Notes: generated from the letters alone by a model not told the origin. A DNA stretch of 31,199 nucleotides from Acidimicrobiaceae bacterium UBA2093 (GCA_002331255.1 DCZD01000042.1:1-31199); one strand, 5' to 3'; positions 22,969-31,134 are shown, numbered from the stretch's first letter. Translations and numbers: made by a program.

Positions 22969-24102
22969 ATGCAGATGCGTACACGCCTGATATTCGTCTC
23001 ACTTATTGCCATTGTTGCCGTCGGATGTTCATCATCAGATTCGAGCACCAGCATTGAAACAACGGCTCCGATCGAGAATCAAGCAGAGGCATATTTCGAG
23101 CGTGGGCCTTCACCAGTTGGCGTCACGACTTTGACTCTTGCACGAGGTCCGAAAGTTGAAGTGTGGTACCCCGCAGTCGAAGGAACCGCGGGCAGCGACA
23201 CCTATGACGTTCGGGACTACACGCCAGATGCGATCAAGAAAATCCTCACAGGCGATGCGCCAGCGACGTTCACAATCGATGCCGGTCGAGATGCTGCTGT
23301 CGCCGGAGGTAAGCATCCGGTTGTTTTGTTCAGCCACGGCTACTCGGGCATTCGAGTACAAAGCAGCTTCATCACGTCCCATCTCGCAAGCTGGGGCATG
23401 GTGGTGATCTCTCCGGACCACTGGTCACGCGACCTCAACCACGTGTTCGGAAACAACCCAGTTGGAGATCGCGAATCTGCAGTCACTGATCTTTTCGATT
23501 CTCTTGACCTTGTTGCCGCAGACGCTCGATTTGCTGACGCAATGGATATCGACCGCCTCATTGCGGTTGGGCATAGCGCCGGAGGCGGCACTGTCGCACG
23601 CGCAGCGCGGGACGAACGTATCGATGGCTTCGTGTCTATGGCATCGGGTTTACTTGATTCGAATGACTCCGCAACTAGCGACGTCGTACCGCAGAAACCG
23701 TCTTTCTACATCGCTGGCCGCGCCGATCAAGTGACACCGGTAGAGACCGTGACTCGTCCGGCCTTTAATGCTGCGGTATCACCGTCTCTTCTCTGGGTAA
23801 TGGACAAAGTGGGCCATAACGGATTCGACGACTTCTGCACCTTCGGGAACGGGAAGGGCATCATCGGTGTCGCGGAGGCATCTGGCCTCGGAGCGATACT
23901 TTCAGCACAACCGCAGTTCAAGTCATTGGGCGAGGATGGCTGTGTCGGCGACGTTGCACCTAGCACAGTCGCATTCCCCATCATTCGTCACGCAATCACC
24001 GCATGGTCTCGACATACCCTCGGCCTCGATGACACATCCATCGACCTCAGTGACGCTGTCGCAACAAAATACGCATTGCCAATTGAGATTGTCTCAAAAT
24101 GA
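22969..24102 (+). CDS. Lipoprotein alpha/beta hydrolase (PAF-acetylhydrolase/chlorophyllase-like)
   Basis: A 377-residue secreted hydrolase. The signal peptide LIFVSLIAIVAVGC ends in a lipobox with Cys20, followed by a Ser/Thr-rich linker, so it is a membrane-anchored lipoprotein. The catalytic domain has oxyanion motif VVLFSHGYSG, nucleophile Ser203 in GHSAGGG, probable Asp253 (RADQVTP) and His283 (VGHNGF). This resembles PAF-acetylhydrolase/dienelactone-hydrolase-like esterases acting outside the membrane. The frame is open to 22684, across the tRNA; ATG 22969 (or 22975) gives the correct signal peptide. No convincing ribosome site is visible. The substrate is unknown. Confidence 0.9.
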   Translation: MQMRTRLIFVSLIAIVAVGCSSSDSSTSIETTAPIENQAEAYFERGPSPVGVTTLTLARGPKVEVWYPAVEGTAGSDTYDVRDYTPDAIKKILTGDAPATFTIDAGRDAAVAGGKHPVVLFSHGYSGIRVQSSFITSHLASWGMVVISPDHWSRDLNHVFGNNPVGDRESAVTDLFDSLDLVAADARFADAMDIDRLIAVGHSAGGGTVARAARDERIDGFVSMASGLLDSNDSATSDVVPQKPSFYIAGRADQVTPVETVTRPAFNAAVSPSLLWVMDKVGHNGFDDFCTFGNGKGIIGVAEASGLGAILSAQPQFKSLGEDGCVGDVAPSTVAFPIIRHAITAWSRHTLGLDDTSIDLSDAVATKYALPIEIVSK

Positions 24103-24126
24103 CAAACCTCGCGCACTGACGACAAC

Positions 24127-26439
24127 TCAGGGACGACTAGGCGTAGGCCCGCGAGTAATCACAGGGTCTGCCGGGTCGCCTACCGCGATCGCCAATGCGA
24201 TGGAGTGTGCCCCAGGAGTCATCGATGATTGGGACAGTGTCGTTCGGAAATAGATGTTGCTACCGGCGCGTGCACCGCTCAGCTCCCCGATAAATCCAGC
24301 AACTTTTCCATCCACCAAGAACAGTCCGACTGCATCTTTCGGAAGTGCTTTCGAGACCCGAATTCGACCGTCGACCTGCATCGGAGTCATAGAGAATCTC
24401 TTCGAAGGGATGTTCTTGAAGATCGACTGCTGCGTAGGACTCCACGACGAGACATGCTCGTCTTTGCCTGTCGGAACAACTTCCCTTCCGAGCAATCGTG
24501 CATACGGCGTCACAGCTGCGATGCCGTCCACGCCGAAGCCACTGCCTACCCACTCGCTATAGAACTTGGCTCGCTCCGTCACAGCCTCCGAACCAGAAGA
24601 CATCGTCGTTCTACCTTCGAGCCAAAGCACCTCTCTGCTGGTTCGGCTCGGGCACCCGGCGGCCAAGTCGACTCCGTCGAATGTCCACCCTGCATCTATA
24701 CCTGTCGCTCCAGCCACAGTTGGCAACACATCGATACCAGACACCGGGCAATCGTCGACCTTCGCCTTGGTTTGGTCGGGGTATTTGATGAAGAGAGGTG
24801 CTCGATAGATGTCTTCGAGTGAGCCGAGGTTTTTCGGGTTCACCGACTTTCGTTTCCATTCCCCGAGCTCGAAAGTCATGCCATGGTCCGACGTCACGAC
24901 CAGCATCGTGCGATCCCAGTTCGCAGAGCGTCGCAACTTGGTCACCAAGTTGTCAACGAGCGTGTCTGCCGCCGCAGCTTGCATCAAGAATTCTTGGTAC
25001 TCATCGCGTGCGGTGTCCAGCACTGTGCCGGTCTTCTTGTCCGAACCCAGCCATTTGTGTTTCCGTAAGTCAGGAGTCAACTCCCATGGCCTGTGCGGAA
25101 GGAGCGCGTGCACGAAGTGAAGCGTCGGACGCGACGACTGTGCGGCACGGTCTGCGACTTCCAAGAGCGTCTCTACTTGGGTTGAAGGGCCACCCTCTTG
25201 CCAGTCCTTCACCCGCAATTTCTTTGCGTCTAGCAAGACTTCCGATTCTTCATCTCCTGATGTCGCTATTGAACTGTCGCCTGTTCCTGCATTGCTATCT
25301 CCGGGGTCATCGGCTGAGGCCAACAAATCCTCTTCATTGAAAGCCCCGCCACCTTGACCAAACCCACCCCAGTTTTCGTCGATCGCAGGAAGCTTGTCCC
25401 GAAGTCCCTTCGGCAAGATCTTGTGCCCGAGCACCACTGATGCGTCACGCAGAAAGGGACCAAACCGCGCAGATTCGTCTGCGTCAGGTTCATCCACATC
25501 TCGGGCATTTGTCGTCGTAGTTGCCGGATTCGCGATGTCGTCACCGCCAGATATCGAGACCGTCTTACAAAGTTCCTTTGGACACAGCGCCGTCACGACT
25601 TCGTGCGCGTCCATACTGAGATGACCGTTCATCAATGTGAATAAGTTCTTCGGATGCGATGCAAGAACTGGTGACCCGCCTTGCTGTGGTTTCAGTCCTG
25701 TCAACATCGCTGGTACTGCGTCAGTCGTGGTCTGCGAAGTCGATAGAAGGTTTCGATACCAGGTTGATGACTGGGCAAGCTTTCCGAAGCCCGGGTAACG
25801 CTCGGCATTGACGTTCCCATCCGCGTCAAGCAACGAATACAACGGGAACTCGTCAAGTATCAGCCACACGACGCTGACGTCAGACTTGGCAGTACCACCG
25901 CTCACCACAGCTTCCCGGTCCGTGTCTTTCAACTCGACGGCCACGACTTCAGGTACCCACACCACGTCTCGGACCGCGAGTGTGAACAACACGGCGACCG
26001 CGAGCGCCAGTGGTGACATCCACTTCAGCCATGCACGTACTTGAGAACGTCGCACATACAGCGCCACCAAGAGCCCTGCGACAAGACCGGAGATTGCGAG
26101 CGCCAAGACCCATGATCCGACACTGAGATCGCGTAGCAACAAACTGGCGAAGCTCCAAAGTCCGACAAAGACCATGGCGTTGTGAGCTCCCGTCTGCCAA
26201 CTTGGTCGCAGCAAGGACGTCACAATCTCGATTAGCCACAGCACGAGTGGCGGGCCAAGGACGACGAGCGCCATGAACCACAGCACCATCGCACCTTGCA
26301 TGTCCGCAGCTGCGAACATCGCCAGATTTCCCCCGTACAACTGCAACAGTGGCTGGGCAAGCGCAGCCGTGAGAATCGTGATGTACACGAACGCGTGTGA
26401 GACGCTTCGTCGAAGAACCGTCCTGCGGTCCACGATCAA
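24127..26439 (-). CDS. Membrane sulfatase / LTA-synthase-like phosphotransferase (paralog B)
   Basis: A 770-residue homologue of the gene at 8170-10218. Five N-terminal TM helices (within 12-155) precede the outer catalytic domain: ILDEFPL (Asp196-Glu197), candidate nucleophile Thr238 in TSQTTTDAVPA, HALLPHRPW (444-452) and TSDHGMTF (Asp518-His519). An acidic Ser/Gly/Asp-rich insert at about 375-402, absent in the paralog, interrupts the domain. The C-terminal ~150 residues are a beta-rich accessory domain. It probably acts on a phosphate or sulfate ester of an envelope polymer; the reaction is not determined. Its ATG overlaps the methyltransferase stop by four bases, making it the last gene of a three-gene cassette. 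Confidence 0.88.
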   Translation of the reverse strand: MIVDRRTVLRRSVSHAFVYITILTAALAQPLLQLYGGNLAMFAAADMQGAMVLWFMALVVLGPPLVLWLIEIVTSLLRPSWQTGAHNAMVFVGLWSFASLLLRDLSVGSWVLALAISGLVAGLLVALYVRRSQVRAWLKWMSPLALAVAVLFTLAVRDVVWVPEVVAVELKDTDREAVVSGGTAKSDVSVVWLILDEFPLYSLLDADGNVNAERYPGFGKLAQSSTWYRNLLSTSQTTTDAVPAMLTGLKPQQGGSPVLASHPKNLFTLMNGHLSMDAHEVVTALCPKELCKTVSISGGDDIANPATTTTNARDVDEPDADESARFGPFLRDASVVLGHKILPKGLRDKLPAIDENWGGFGQGGGAFNEEDLLASADDPGDSNAGTGDSSIATSGDEESEVLLDAKKLRVKDWQEGGPSTQVETLLEVADRAAQSSRPTLHFVHALLPHRPWELTPDLRKHKWLGSDKKTGTVLDTARDEYQEFLMQAAAADTLVDNLVTKLRRSANWDRTMLVVTSDHGMTFELGEWKRKSVNPKNLGSLEDIYRAPLFIKYPDQTKAKVDDCPVSGIDVLPTVAGATGIDAGWTFDGVDLAAGCPSRTSREVLWLEGRTTMSSGSEAVTERAKFYSEWVGSGFGVDGIAAVTPYARLLGREVVPTGKDEHVSSWSPTQQSIFKNIPSKRFSMTPMQVDGRIRVSKALPKDAVGLFLVDGKVAGFIGELSGARAGSNIYFRTTLSQSSMTPGAHSIALAIAVGDPADPVITRGPTPSRP

Positions 26440-27836
26440 TTCTTTCGGGTTGCGTGGAAGATGGTCCGGGTACCGCTCGACAGCAGCATCTTTGACCGGA
26501 CGTCGAATCGTTCGTTCAGCAACCGCTCGAACTCAGGAAGCGTGAAGTCTGAATGGATTCCCTCGCGCTTGTTCAGCAGAAGCCGTTTCACCATCGGATC
26601 ATCAGCGTGCGGAAACTCGATGACGATCTCGGGAGTCAGGTCACGTAGCAAGTCGAGCTGTGCGGCAACCGGAATGTTGAAGGTGATTGCAACATGGTGA
26701 ATGACCGCGAGGAACAACACCACATCTGGATTGCCGCGATCAAAAACTCCGGGCCGCTCGACTCCTCGCCAACCGATTCCGCCGCCAGAGTCGGACAAAT
26801 CGACATACAGCGGCAGAATCGAGGTGTTCTTTTCGTTACGCAACGACTGATACAGCCGATCGACGACGAGCGGATCAGCGTCCATGGCAACAACATGGTC
26901 TGAATGTGCTGATGCGATACGACTGAAACGACCATCGTTGCATCCGATGTCCCACACCTGACGTCGCGGAGACGACGCGACAGCATCTCGAACAAATCGC
27001 TCTTTCTCGTCGAGGCTGCTCTCGATGTAGTGAGCCCGCTCGGAATAGTCCGACCACGTGGACTGCTTGTCATGAAGAGACAGCTCGCCGACCAATTTCT
27101 CTAACTTTCTTAATGTGGCATCAAGTACTGCAGAGCTCATACCAGCCCTAGCACTTTGCTTCTTCACATCCACCTTGGTGTCGGCGAACTTGTTCTGTGC
27201 CGCCGCATGAAGCACCACGTGAATGAGACGGCCCTTTCGGGGGCGGAACAACTTCATGGGAAGCAACTTGCGCATGGTGTCTGGGCTGACGCCGTTGACT
27301 GCTCCTCGAAGGAACGGTTGGAACTGCACGCCGAGGTAGCTCTGCAACATGAGTGGGTACAAGAACATCTCGCAGAACTGCTTGTACCCATACCAAGGGT
27401 CGGACGACTTGCGGACTTCGAACGAGCCGGCATCGATGAACACCGGCTGAGAACCCACGAACTGCACGTTGTACGGGGTCGCGTCTTTCACCCCCACTCC
27501 GTCTGCCAGGGCAGCACGCGTGAGACGAAGTTGAGCGAGGGCTGCGTCTTTCAACATGTTGAATGACCACTCGTACGGGTAAGAAATAAAGGGCAACCGC
27601 GGATGACGCATAGCTGCCACCCATTCAGTACCGAGGCCAGCGCTTCCTGGCTCGACGAAATCAGAGGGAATCAGATCACCTGAGGCAAGTGCTTCTCGAA
27701 TGAACTTCTTCGACCAGACAGCGTCGATATCTGTCTTGCCCATGGCTGAAAAGCCACGAATGACGTCGTCTCCCGAAATGAACACTCGGCTCAACGGGTC
27801 ACGAAAAGACCCACGATCGGCCCTCGGGTTAGTCAT
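26436..27836 (-). CDS. Two-part protein: kinase-like motif region plus SAM methyltransferase
   Basis: A 466-residue cytosolic protein (start ATG 27836, 4 nt after the small-protein stop; the frame runs on to 27965 but that overlaps the small gene). The C-terminal half is a class I methyltransferase: VWDIGCNDGRFSRIA (motif I, 294-308), VVAMDADPLVV, then DVVLFLAVIHHVAIT and EIVIEFPHADDPMV. The N-terminal ~220 residues carry KDATPYN (Asp118, Asn123) followed by FIDAGSFE (Asp135-Ala-Gly137), the spacing of a kinase catalytic loop (D-x4-N) and DFG-like motif. WYGYKQFCEMFLYPLML is also conserved-looking. It resembles NoeA-type glycan-modifying methyltransferases. Methylation, and perhaps phosphorylation, of a surface-glycan precursor is inference. 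Confidence 0.82.
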   Translation of the reverse strand: MTNPRADRGSFRDPLSRVFISGDDVIRGFSAMGKTDIDAVWSKKFIREALASGDLIPSDFVEPGSAGLGTEWVAAMRHPRLPFISYPYEWSFNMLKDAALAQLRLTRAALADGVGVKDATPYNVQFVGSQPVFIDAGSFEVRKSSDPWYGYKQFCEMFLYPLMLQSYLGVQFQPFLRGAVNGVSPDTMRKLLPMKLFRPRKGRLIHVVLHAAAQNKFADTKVDVKKQSARAGMSSAVLDATLRKLEKLVGELSLHDKQSTWSDYSERAHYIESSLDEKERFVRDAVASSPRRQVWDIGCNDGRFSRIASAHSDHVVAMDADPLVVDRLYQSLRNEKNTSILPLYVDLSDSGGGIGWRGVERPGVFDRGNPDVVLFLAVIHHVAITFNIPVAAQLDLLRDLTPEIVIEFPHADDPMVKRLLLNKREGIHSDFTLPEFERLLNERFDVRSKMLLSSGTRTIFHATRKN

Positions 27837-27840
27837 TGAG

Positions 27841-28026
27841 TCAGTCGTGTGACGAAGAGTCGCCGTCGGATGACTCGCCGGCGTCTGGCTCTTGGCCACC
27901 CTTGCCGGAGAACTTCGACTTGAAGCGCTGAAGACCCATCTTGGCGGCAACACCGATTCCGGCAACGCCGCCTGCGATGGCGGTCACGATCATGCTGCCG
28001 GTGCCGGCATCGAGATAGGAGAACAT
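27841..28026 (-). CDS. Small YLDAGTGS membrane protein (61 aa)
   Basis: A 61-residue protein starting MFSYLDAGTGS. One hydrophobic Gly/Ala-rich helix (SMIVTAIAGGVAGIGVAA, about 11-28) is followed by a basic segment (KMGLQRFKSKFSGKGG) and an acidic, Ser-rich tail. I recognise the Y-L-D-(P/A)-G-T/S-G-S helix-basic pattern as a recurrent small membrane protein found near glycan-modification genes, with no known function. ATG 28026 has TATCGT 7 nt upstream (leaderless); 28050 is an alternative. Its stop lies 4 nt before the methyltransferase start, making it the first gene of the cassette. Confidence 0.78.
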   Translation of the reverse strand: MFSYLDAGTGSMIVTAIAGGVAGIGVAAKMGLQRFKSKFSGKGGQEPDAGESSDGDSSSHD

Positions 28027-28033
28027 GAGACAT

Positions 28034-28039
28034 ACGATA
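28034..28039 (-). promoter_or_regulatory. Candidate leaderless -10 (TATCGT) of the three-gene cassette
   Basis: TATCGT on the minus strand, 7 nt before the ATG at 28026. It faces the divergent promoter of the PLP-enzyme gene. Confidence 0.42.
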
Positions 28040-28074
28040 CTCCGTTGCATCGCTTCCGATGGGGCAAACCACCG

Positions 28075-28102
28075 CTGAACGTCGCAGGGTCGTCGTTAGC
28101 AT
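28075..28102 (+). promoter_or_regulatory. Candidate leaderless promoter of the PLP-enzyme gene
   Basis: CTGAAC (28075-28080), 16 nt, TAGCAT (28097-28102), with the GTG at 28109 following after 6 nt. Confidence 0.45.
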
Positions 28103-28108
28103 CGAAAC

Positions 28109-29260
28109 GTGACTGACCGCCCCGAAACTGAAGCCGTCATTGCCGGACGCGACGACTCACGCTCGCTCTCGCCAGCAGTGTGGCCCTCGACAGTCTGGTC
28201 ATCGTCGGGGCTCGATGCCACGAACGCCAATGCCACGGCACTTCGAAGCGATGAGTTCTACGCGCGCTACGCCAACCCCACGGTCGGACAATTCGAGCGT
28301 GCGGTCGCCAAACTTGAAGGAGCCGAAAGTGCAGTGGCGTTCGGTTCGGGAATGGGTGCTCTCGCTTCGGTAATTCTCACCTTCTGCGGCTCGGGTTCAC
28401 ACATTGTCGCGCAGGACTCCTTGTACGGCGGCACATACTCATTTCTCGATGGACCATGTCGCCGGTTCGGCATTGACGTCACATTCGTCGATGCAAAGAC
28501 TCCAGGCGCCTTTGCCGCTGCAGTCGTTCCCGGTAAGACGATGTTGGTTATTGCTGAAACACCTTCGAACCCGCTTCTTGACATCGTCGACCTCAACGAA
28601 CTCGCAGCAATCACCGGACCGTTCACCTTGGTGGACTCCACACTCGGAACACCGCTTGGCCAACAACCACTTCAACATGGCGTTGATCTCGTCATGCACT
28701 CGGCGACAAAGGGCATCGGCGGACACAACGATGCGATGATTGGCGTGATCGCTGGTGAGAAAGACCTCATCGATGCTGTTTGGCAATACGGAGTGCTGCA
28801 CGGAGCAAGTGCGTCGCCCTATGACGCCCACAATGCGCTTCGAGGCATCAAGACTCTTGAAGTGCGCACCTCACGTCAAGCGTCGACAGCGTTGTCTTTG
28901 GCGACTACTTTGTCCAAACACCCGGCAGTGTCCACCGTGCACTACCCGCTGCTTGATTCACACCCCCAGTACGACCTTGCACGCCGTCAGATGCGCCAAG
29001 GCGGATCTGTGCTTTCGTTCGAAGTGAGGGGCGGTATGGCCACTGCCCGCACAGTCATCGATGCATTGTCACTAGCTCGACCAGCAACCTCGTTTGGTGG
29101 ACCAGAGACTTTGGTGTGCCACCCAGCAACGAGCACACACGTGGGAATGCCCGCAGATCTGCTCGCTCGAATTGGGGTCAATGACAGCTTGATTCGAGTG
29201 TCAGTTGGTCTAGAGCATCACGAGGACATCCTGAACGACTTGGTCAAGACTCTGTCCTGA
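28109..29260 (+). CDS. Cys/Met metabolism PLP-dependent enzyme (trans-sulfuration family)
   Basis: A 383-residue fold-type I PLP enzyme of the cystathionine gamma-synthase/lyase and methionine gamma-lyase family. It shows YARYANPT (phosphate-binding Tyr/Arg from the partner subunit), FGSGMGALA, the SLYGGTY loop, ETPSNPLLDIVD, Asp in LVDSTLGTP (pyridine-N partner) and the Schiff-base lysine in HSATKGIGGHND, where the residue after TK is Gly rather than the usual aromatic. The C-terminus has RPATSFGGPETLVCHPA and LIRVSVGLEHHEDILNDL. It interconverts sulfur amino acids; lyase and synthase roles cannot be separated by reading. Start GTG 28109 is supported by TAGCAT 6 nt upstream. Confidence 0.93.
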   Translation: MTDRPETEAVIAGRDDSRSLSPAVWPSTVWSSSGLDATNANATALRSDEFYARYANPTVGQFERAVAKLEGAESAVAFGSGMGALASVILTFCGSGSHIVAQDSLYGGTYSFLDGPCRRFGIDVTFVDAKTPGAFAAAVVPGKTMLVIAETPSNPLLDIVDLNELAAITGPFTLVDSTLGTPLGQQPLQHGVDLVMHSATKGIGGHNDAMIGVIAGEKDLIDAVWQYGVLHGASASPYDAHNALRGIKTLEVRTSRQASTALSLATTLSKHPAVSTVHYPLLDSHPQYDLARRQMRQGGSVLSFEVRGGMATARTVIDALSLARPATSFGGPETLVCHPATSTHVGMPADLLARIGVNDSLIRVSVGLEHHEDILNDLVKTLS

Positions 29261-29285
29261 CCACTCGCCCGCACATCGTCGAGCC

Positions 29286-30065
29286 TCAGACCTTTTTTGG
29301 TGGCCGTGGAAAGAACCCGCTTGTGCGAGCCATGTAGTCGGCGTAACCAGGCTTGCGCTTTGCAAGAGATCTCTCAAGCATTGGTACTCCGCTGACTTTT
29401 GTGAGAAACAGCGTCATCACGACCGGCCCGATGAGACCCCATGCCGCAGTGCCAGCTTCGGCGGCGACAATTCCAATTCCCCACCACACGCAGCTGTCGC
29501 CGAAGTAGTTCGGGTGACGAGTCAGGCTCCACAGGCCTCTGTCCATCACGAGACCGGCGTTTGAAGGGTCCTTCTTGAACCGACGCAACTGCATATCACC
29601 GACTGCTTCAAAGACAATTCCGAGAAACCACACCAACAGTCCCATGACTGCCAACGGGCCGACACTTGGCGACCGATCTGCATGGCCGAGCTGCACCGGC
29701 AGAGACACAAGAAACATGACCACACCTTGCAGGGCGAACACGGTAACGAGACTGACCAACGGAAAACGACGGCCGTGCCGTTTCCGCATGGCTACGTAGC
29801 GCCAGTCTTCACCGTGGCCGATATTGCGTCGCGCGAGATAGCCCGACAACCGAAGACCCCAAATGCTCACCATCGCAGTGATGAGCCATTGTCGTGACGA
29901 GTCACCTTCGATTGTTAACTGCATCACCCATGTGACCACTACGAAACCCGCACCCCACACGATGTCGACAATCGATGCGTTTTTCAGGGCAACACTCAAC
30001 AGCCAGGTACTTACCATCACCACGGCGATCGCCAAGGCGGCGTTCATCATTGAATCGCTGAACAT
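29286..30065 (-). CDS. DUF1295 family membrane protein (steroid 5-alpha-reductase/ICMT-like fold)
   Basis: A 259-residue integral membrane protein with about six or seven helices. The C-terminal signature DRGLWSLTRHPNYFGDSCVWWGI and later SGVPMLERSLAKRKPGYADYMARTSGFFP match DUF1295/isoprenylcysteine-methyltransferase-like enzymes; the RHPNYFG segment lies at the cofactor site. NASIVDIVWGAGFVVV is typical of the N-terminal half. It may be a lipid or polyisoprenoid reductase or methyltransferase (inference). The ATG 30065 is preceded by AAGGA 7 nt upstream and follows the acyltransferase stop by 2 nt, suggesting a lipid-related operon. Confidence 0.88.
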   Translation of the reverse strand: MFSDSMMNAALAIAVVMVSTWLLSVALKNASIVDIVWGAGFVVVTWVMQLTIEGDSSRQWLITAMVSIWGLRLSGYLARRNIGHGEDWRYVAMRKRHGRRFPLVSLVTVFALQGVVMFLVSLPVQLGHADRSPSVGPLAVMGLLVWFLGIVFEAVGDMQLRRFKKDPSNAGLVMDRGLWSLTRHPNYFGDSCVWWGIGIVAAEAGTAAWGLIGPVVMTLFLTKVSGVPMLERSLAKRKPGYADYMARTSGFFPRPPKKV

Positions 30066-30067
30066 GA

Positions 30068-31042
30068 TCAATTCCTTCCGAGAAAGTTGTGGACTTTCGC
30101 ATCGACGTCCAACCACACGGCATCAAGCCACGGGCCGACCTGTGTGTCAGGCACATCTTGGCGCATATGGGGCTCAACAGCGATGTATGCACGCACAGAC
30201 CGCTGGCTCAGTTGTTCGATAATGCCCCCAAACGTGTCCATGCCTTCGAAGCCGACGTGCCATACCACCACAACATTGGCATCAGGCAGAGCATCAAATA
30301 ACGCGGACGCACCGGCAACTTTTGGAGGCAACAAATGGCGCAACTTGCGCAGTTGAGATCCGCGTGCACTATCGCGCTTCTCAATCTTGGTGAGCAATCG
30401 TTCGCGTTTGACAGGATTGGCGCGAGTTCCCTCGGGAAAGATGACCGCAACATCACCATCAGACATTCCCTCAGCCATTGCTCTGATGCCCTCAAGCTCT
30501 GCCTTCGTGTCACTTGCAGATCGATCGACGAAGTAATTGGGTATGCGGCGACCGACGATGTCAAGACATGGATCAAACGACAACTCTCGCTTCAATACGT
30601 AGCGCGGGCGAAGTGCAGCCATCGAGCCGAACAACCAAGCACTCACCAATGAGTCGGCGAGGCTCGCATGTCGGCATAGTGCGATAATCGGTCCACGCGG
30701 TAACGCATCAAGCCCACTGATGGAGATGCGAACACCACAGGCGAAACGTAGGGAGGCAATCAAGCGTGACGCCCACCAGCGCTGAAGCGCATAGTGCGCT
30801 TCATGCGATGAGGATCGCCCGATGAGCCAGAGCGTTGCCGCAACGAGCACGCCCACCGTCTCGAGCCAAGCCCAACATGTGGCAAAGAGCAACAACCGAG
30901 TGGTTGGCACCCGTATGCGGCGTCGCATCACATCCACCACGAGCGACAGCGGAACCCAAACGGGAATGAACACTGTGAACAACACAGCGGCCACCATGAC
31001 CGCTGGAACCGTCACCATACGACGCTTGAATGTCGCCCCCAC
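30068..31042 (-). CDS. PlsC-type 1-acyl-sn-glycerol-3-phosphate acyltransferase family protein
   Basis: A 324-residue membrane acyltransferase. N-terminal helices (VPAVMVAAVLFTVFIPVWVPL and LLLFATCWAWLETVGVLVAATLWLIG) precede the PlsC domain, with catalytic HASLAD (H-x4-D, residues 125-130) and the acceptor-binding FPEGTR (202-207). Such enzymes acylate lysophosphatidate or other lipids. The frame is open to a GTG at 31132; I choose GTG 31042 because TAATCT lies 7 nt upstream and the extra 30 residues would overlap the divergent promoter. It is followed after 2 nt by the DUF1295 gene. The acceptor may differ from classical PlsC, since the C-terminal ~90 residues are longer than usual. Confidence 0.88.
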   Translation of the reverse strand: MGATFKRRMVTVPAVMVAAVLFTVFIPVWVPLSLVVDVMRRRIRVPTTRLLLFATCWAWLETVGVLVAATLWLIGRSSSHEAHYALQRWWASRLIASLRFACGVRISISGLDALPRGPIIALCRHASLADSLVSAWLFGSMAALRPRYVLKRELSFDPCLDIVGRRIPNYFVDRSASDTKAELEGIRAMAEGMSDGDVAVIFPEGTRANPVKRERLLTKIEKRDSARGSQLRKLRHLLPPKVAGASALFDALPDANVVVVWHVGFEGMDTFGGIIEQLSQRSVRAYIAVEPHMRQDVPDTQVGPWLDAVWLDVDAKVHNFLGRN

Positions 31043-31049
31043 GTGGCGC

Positions 31050-31055
31050 AGATTA
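31050..31055 (-). promoter_or_regulatory. Candidate leaderless -10 (TAATCT) of the acyltransferase gene
   Basis: TAATCT on the minus strand, 7 nt before the GTG at 31042; it decides the start choice. Confidence 0.42.
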
Positions 31056-31122
31056 TCCTCGCCAGTACTCCTGATCGCCCCAGAACCCTTGATTTCCAAA
31101 GGTTTCCGCTTTACAAATCGTA

Positions 31123-31128
31123 TAAAGT
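31123..31128 (+). promoter_or_regulatory. Candidate leaderless -10 (TAAAGT) of the right-edge gene
   Basis: TAAAGT lies 6 nt before the ATG at 31135, in an AT-rich stretch. Confidence 0.42.
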
Positions 31129-31134
31129 TCACTT

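Noticed and set aside
27148..27624. 158-codon frame inside the methyltransferase gene
   Set aside because: Arg/Ser/Pro-rich out-of-frame product typical of a shadow; the true frame carries conserved motifs.
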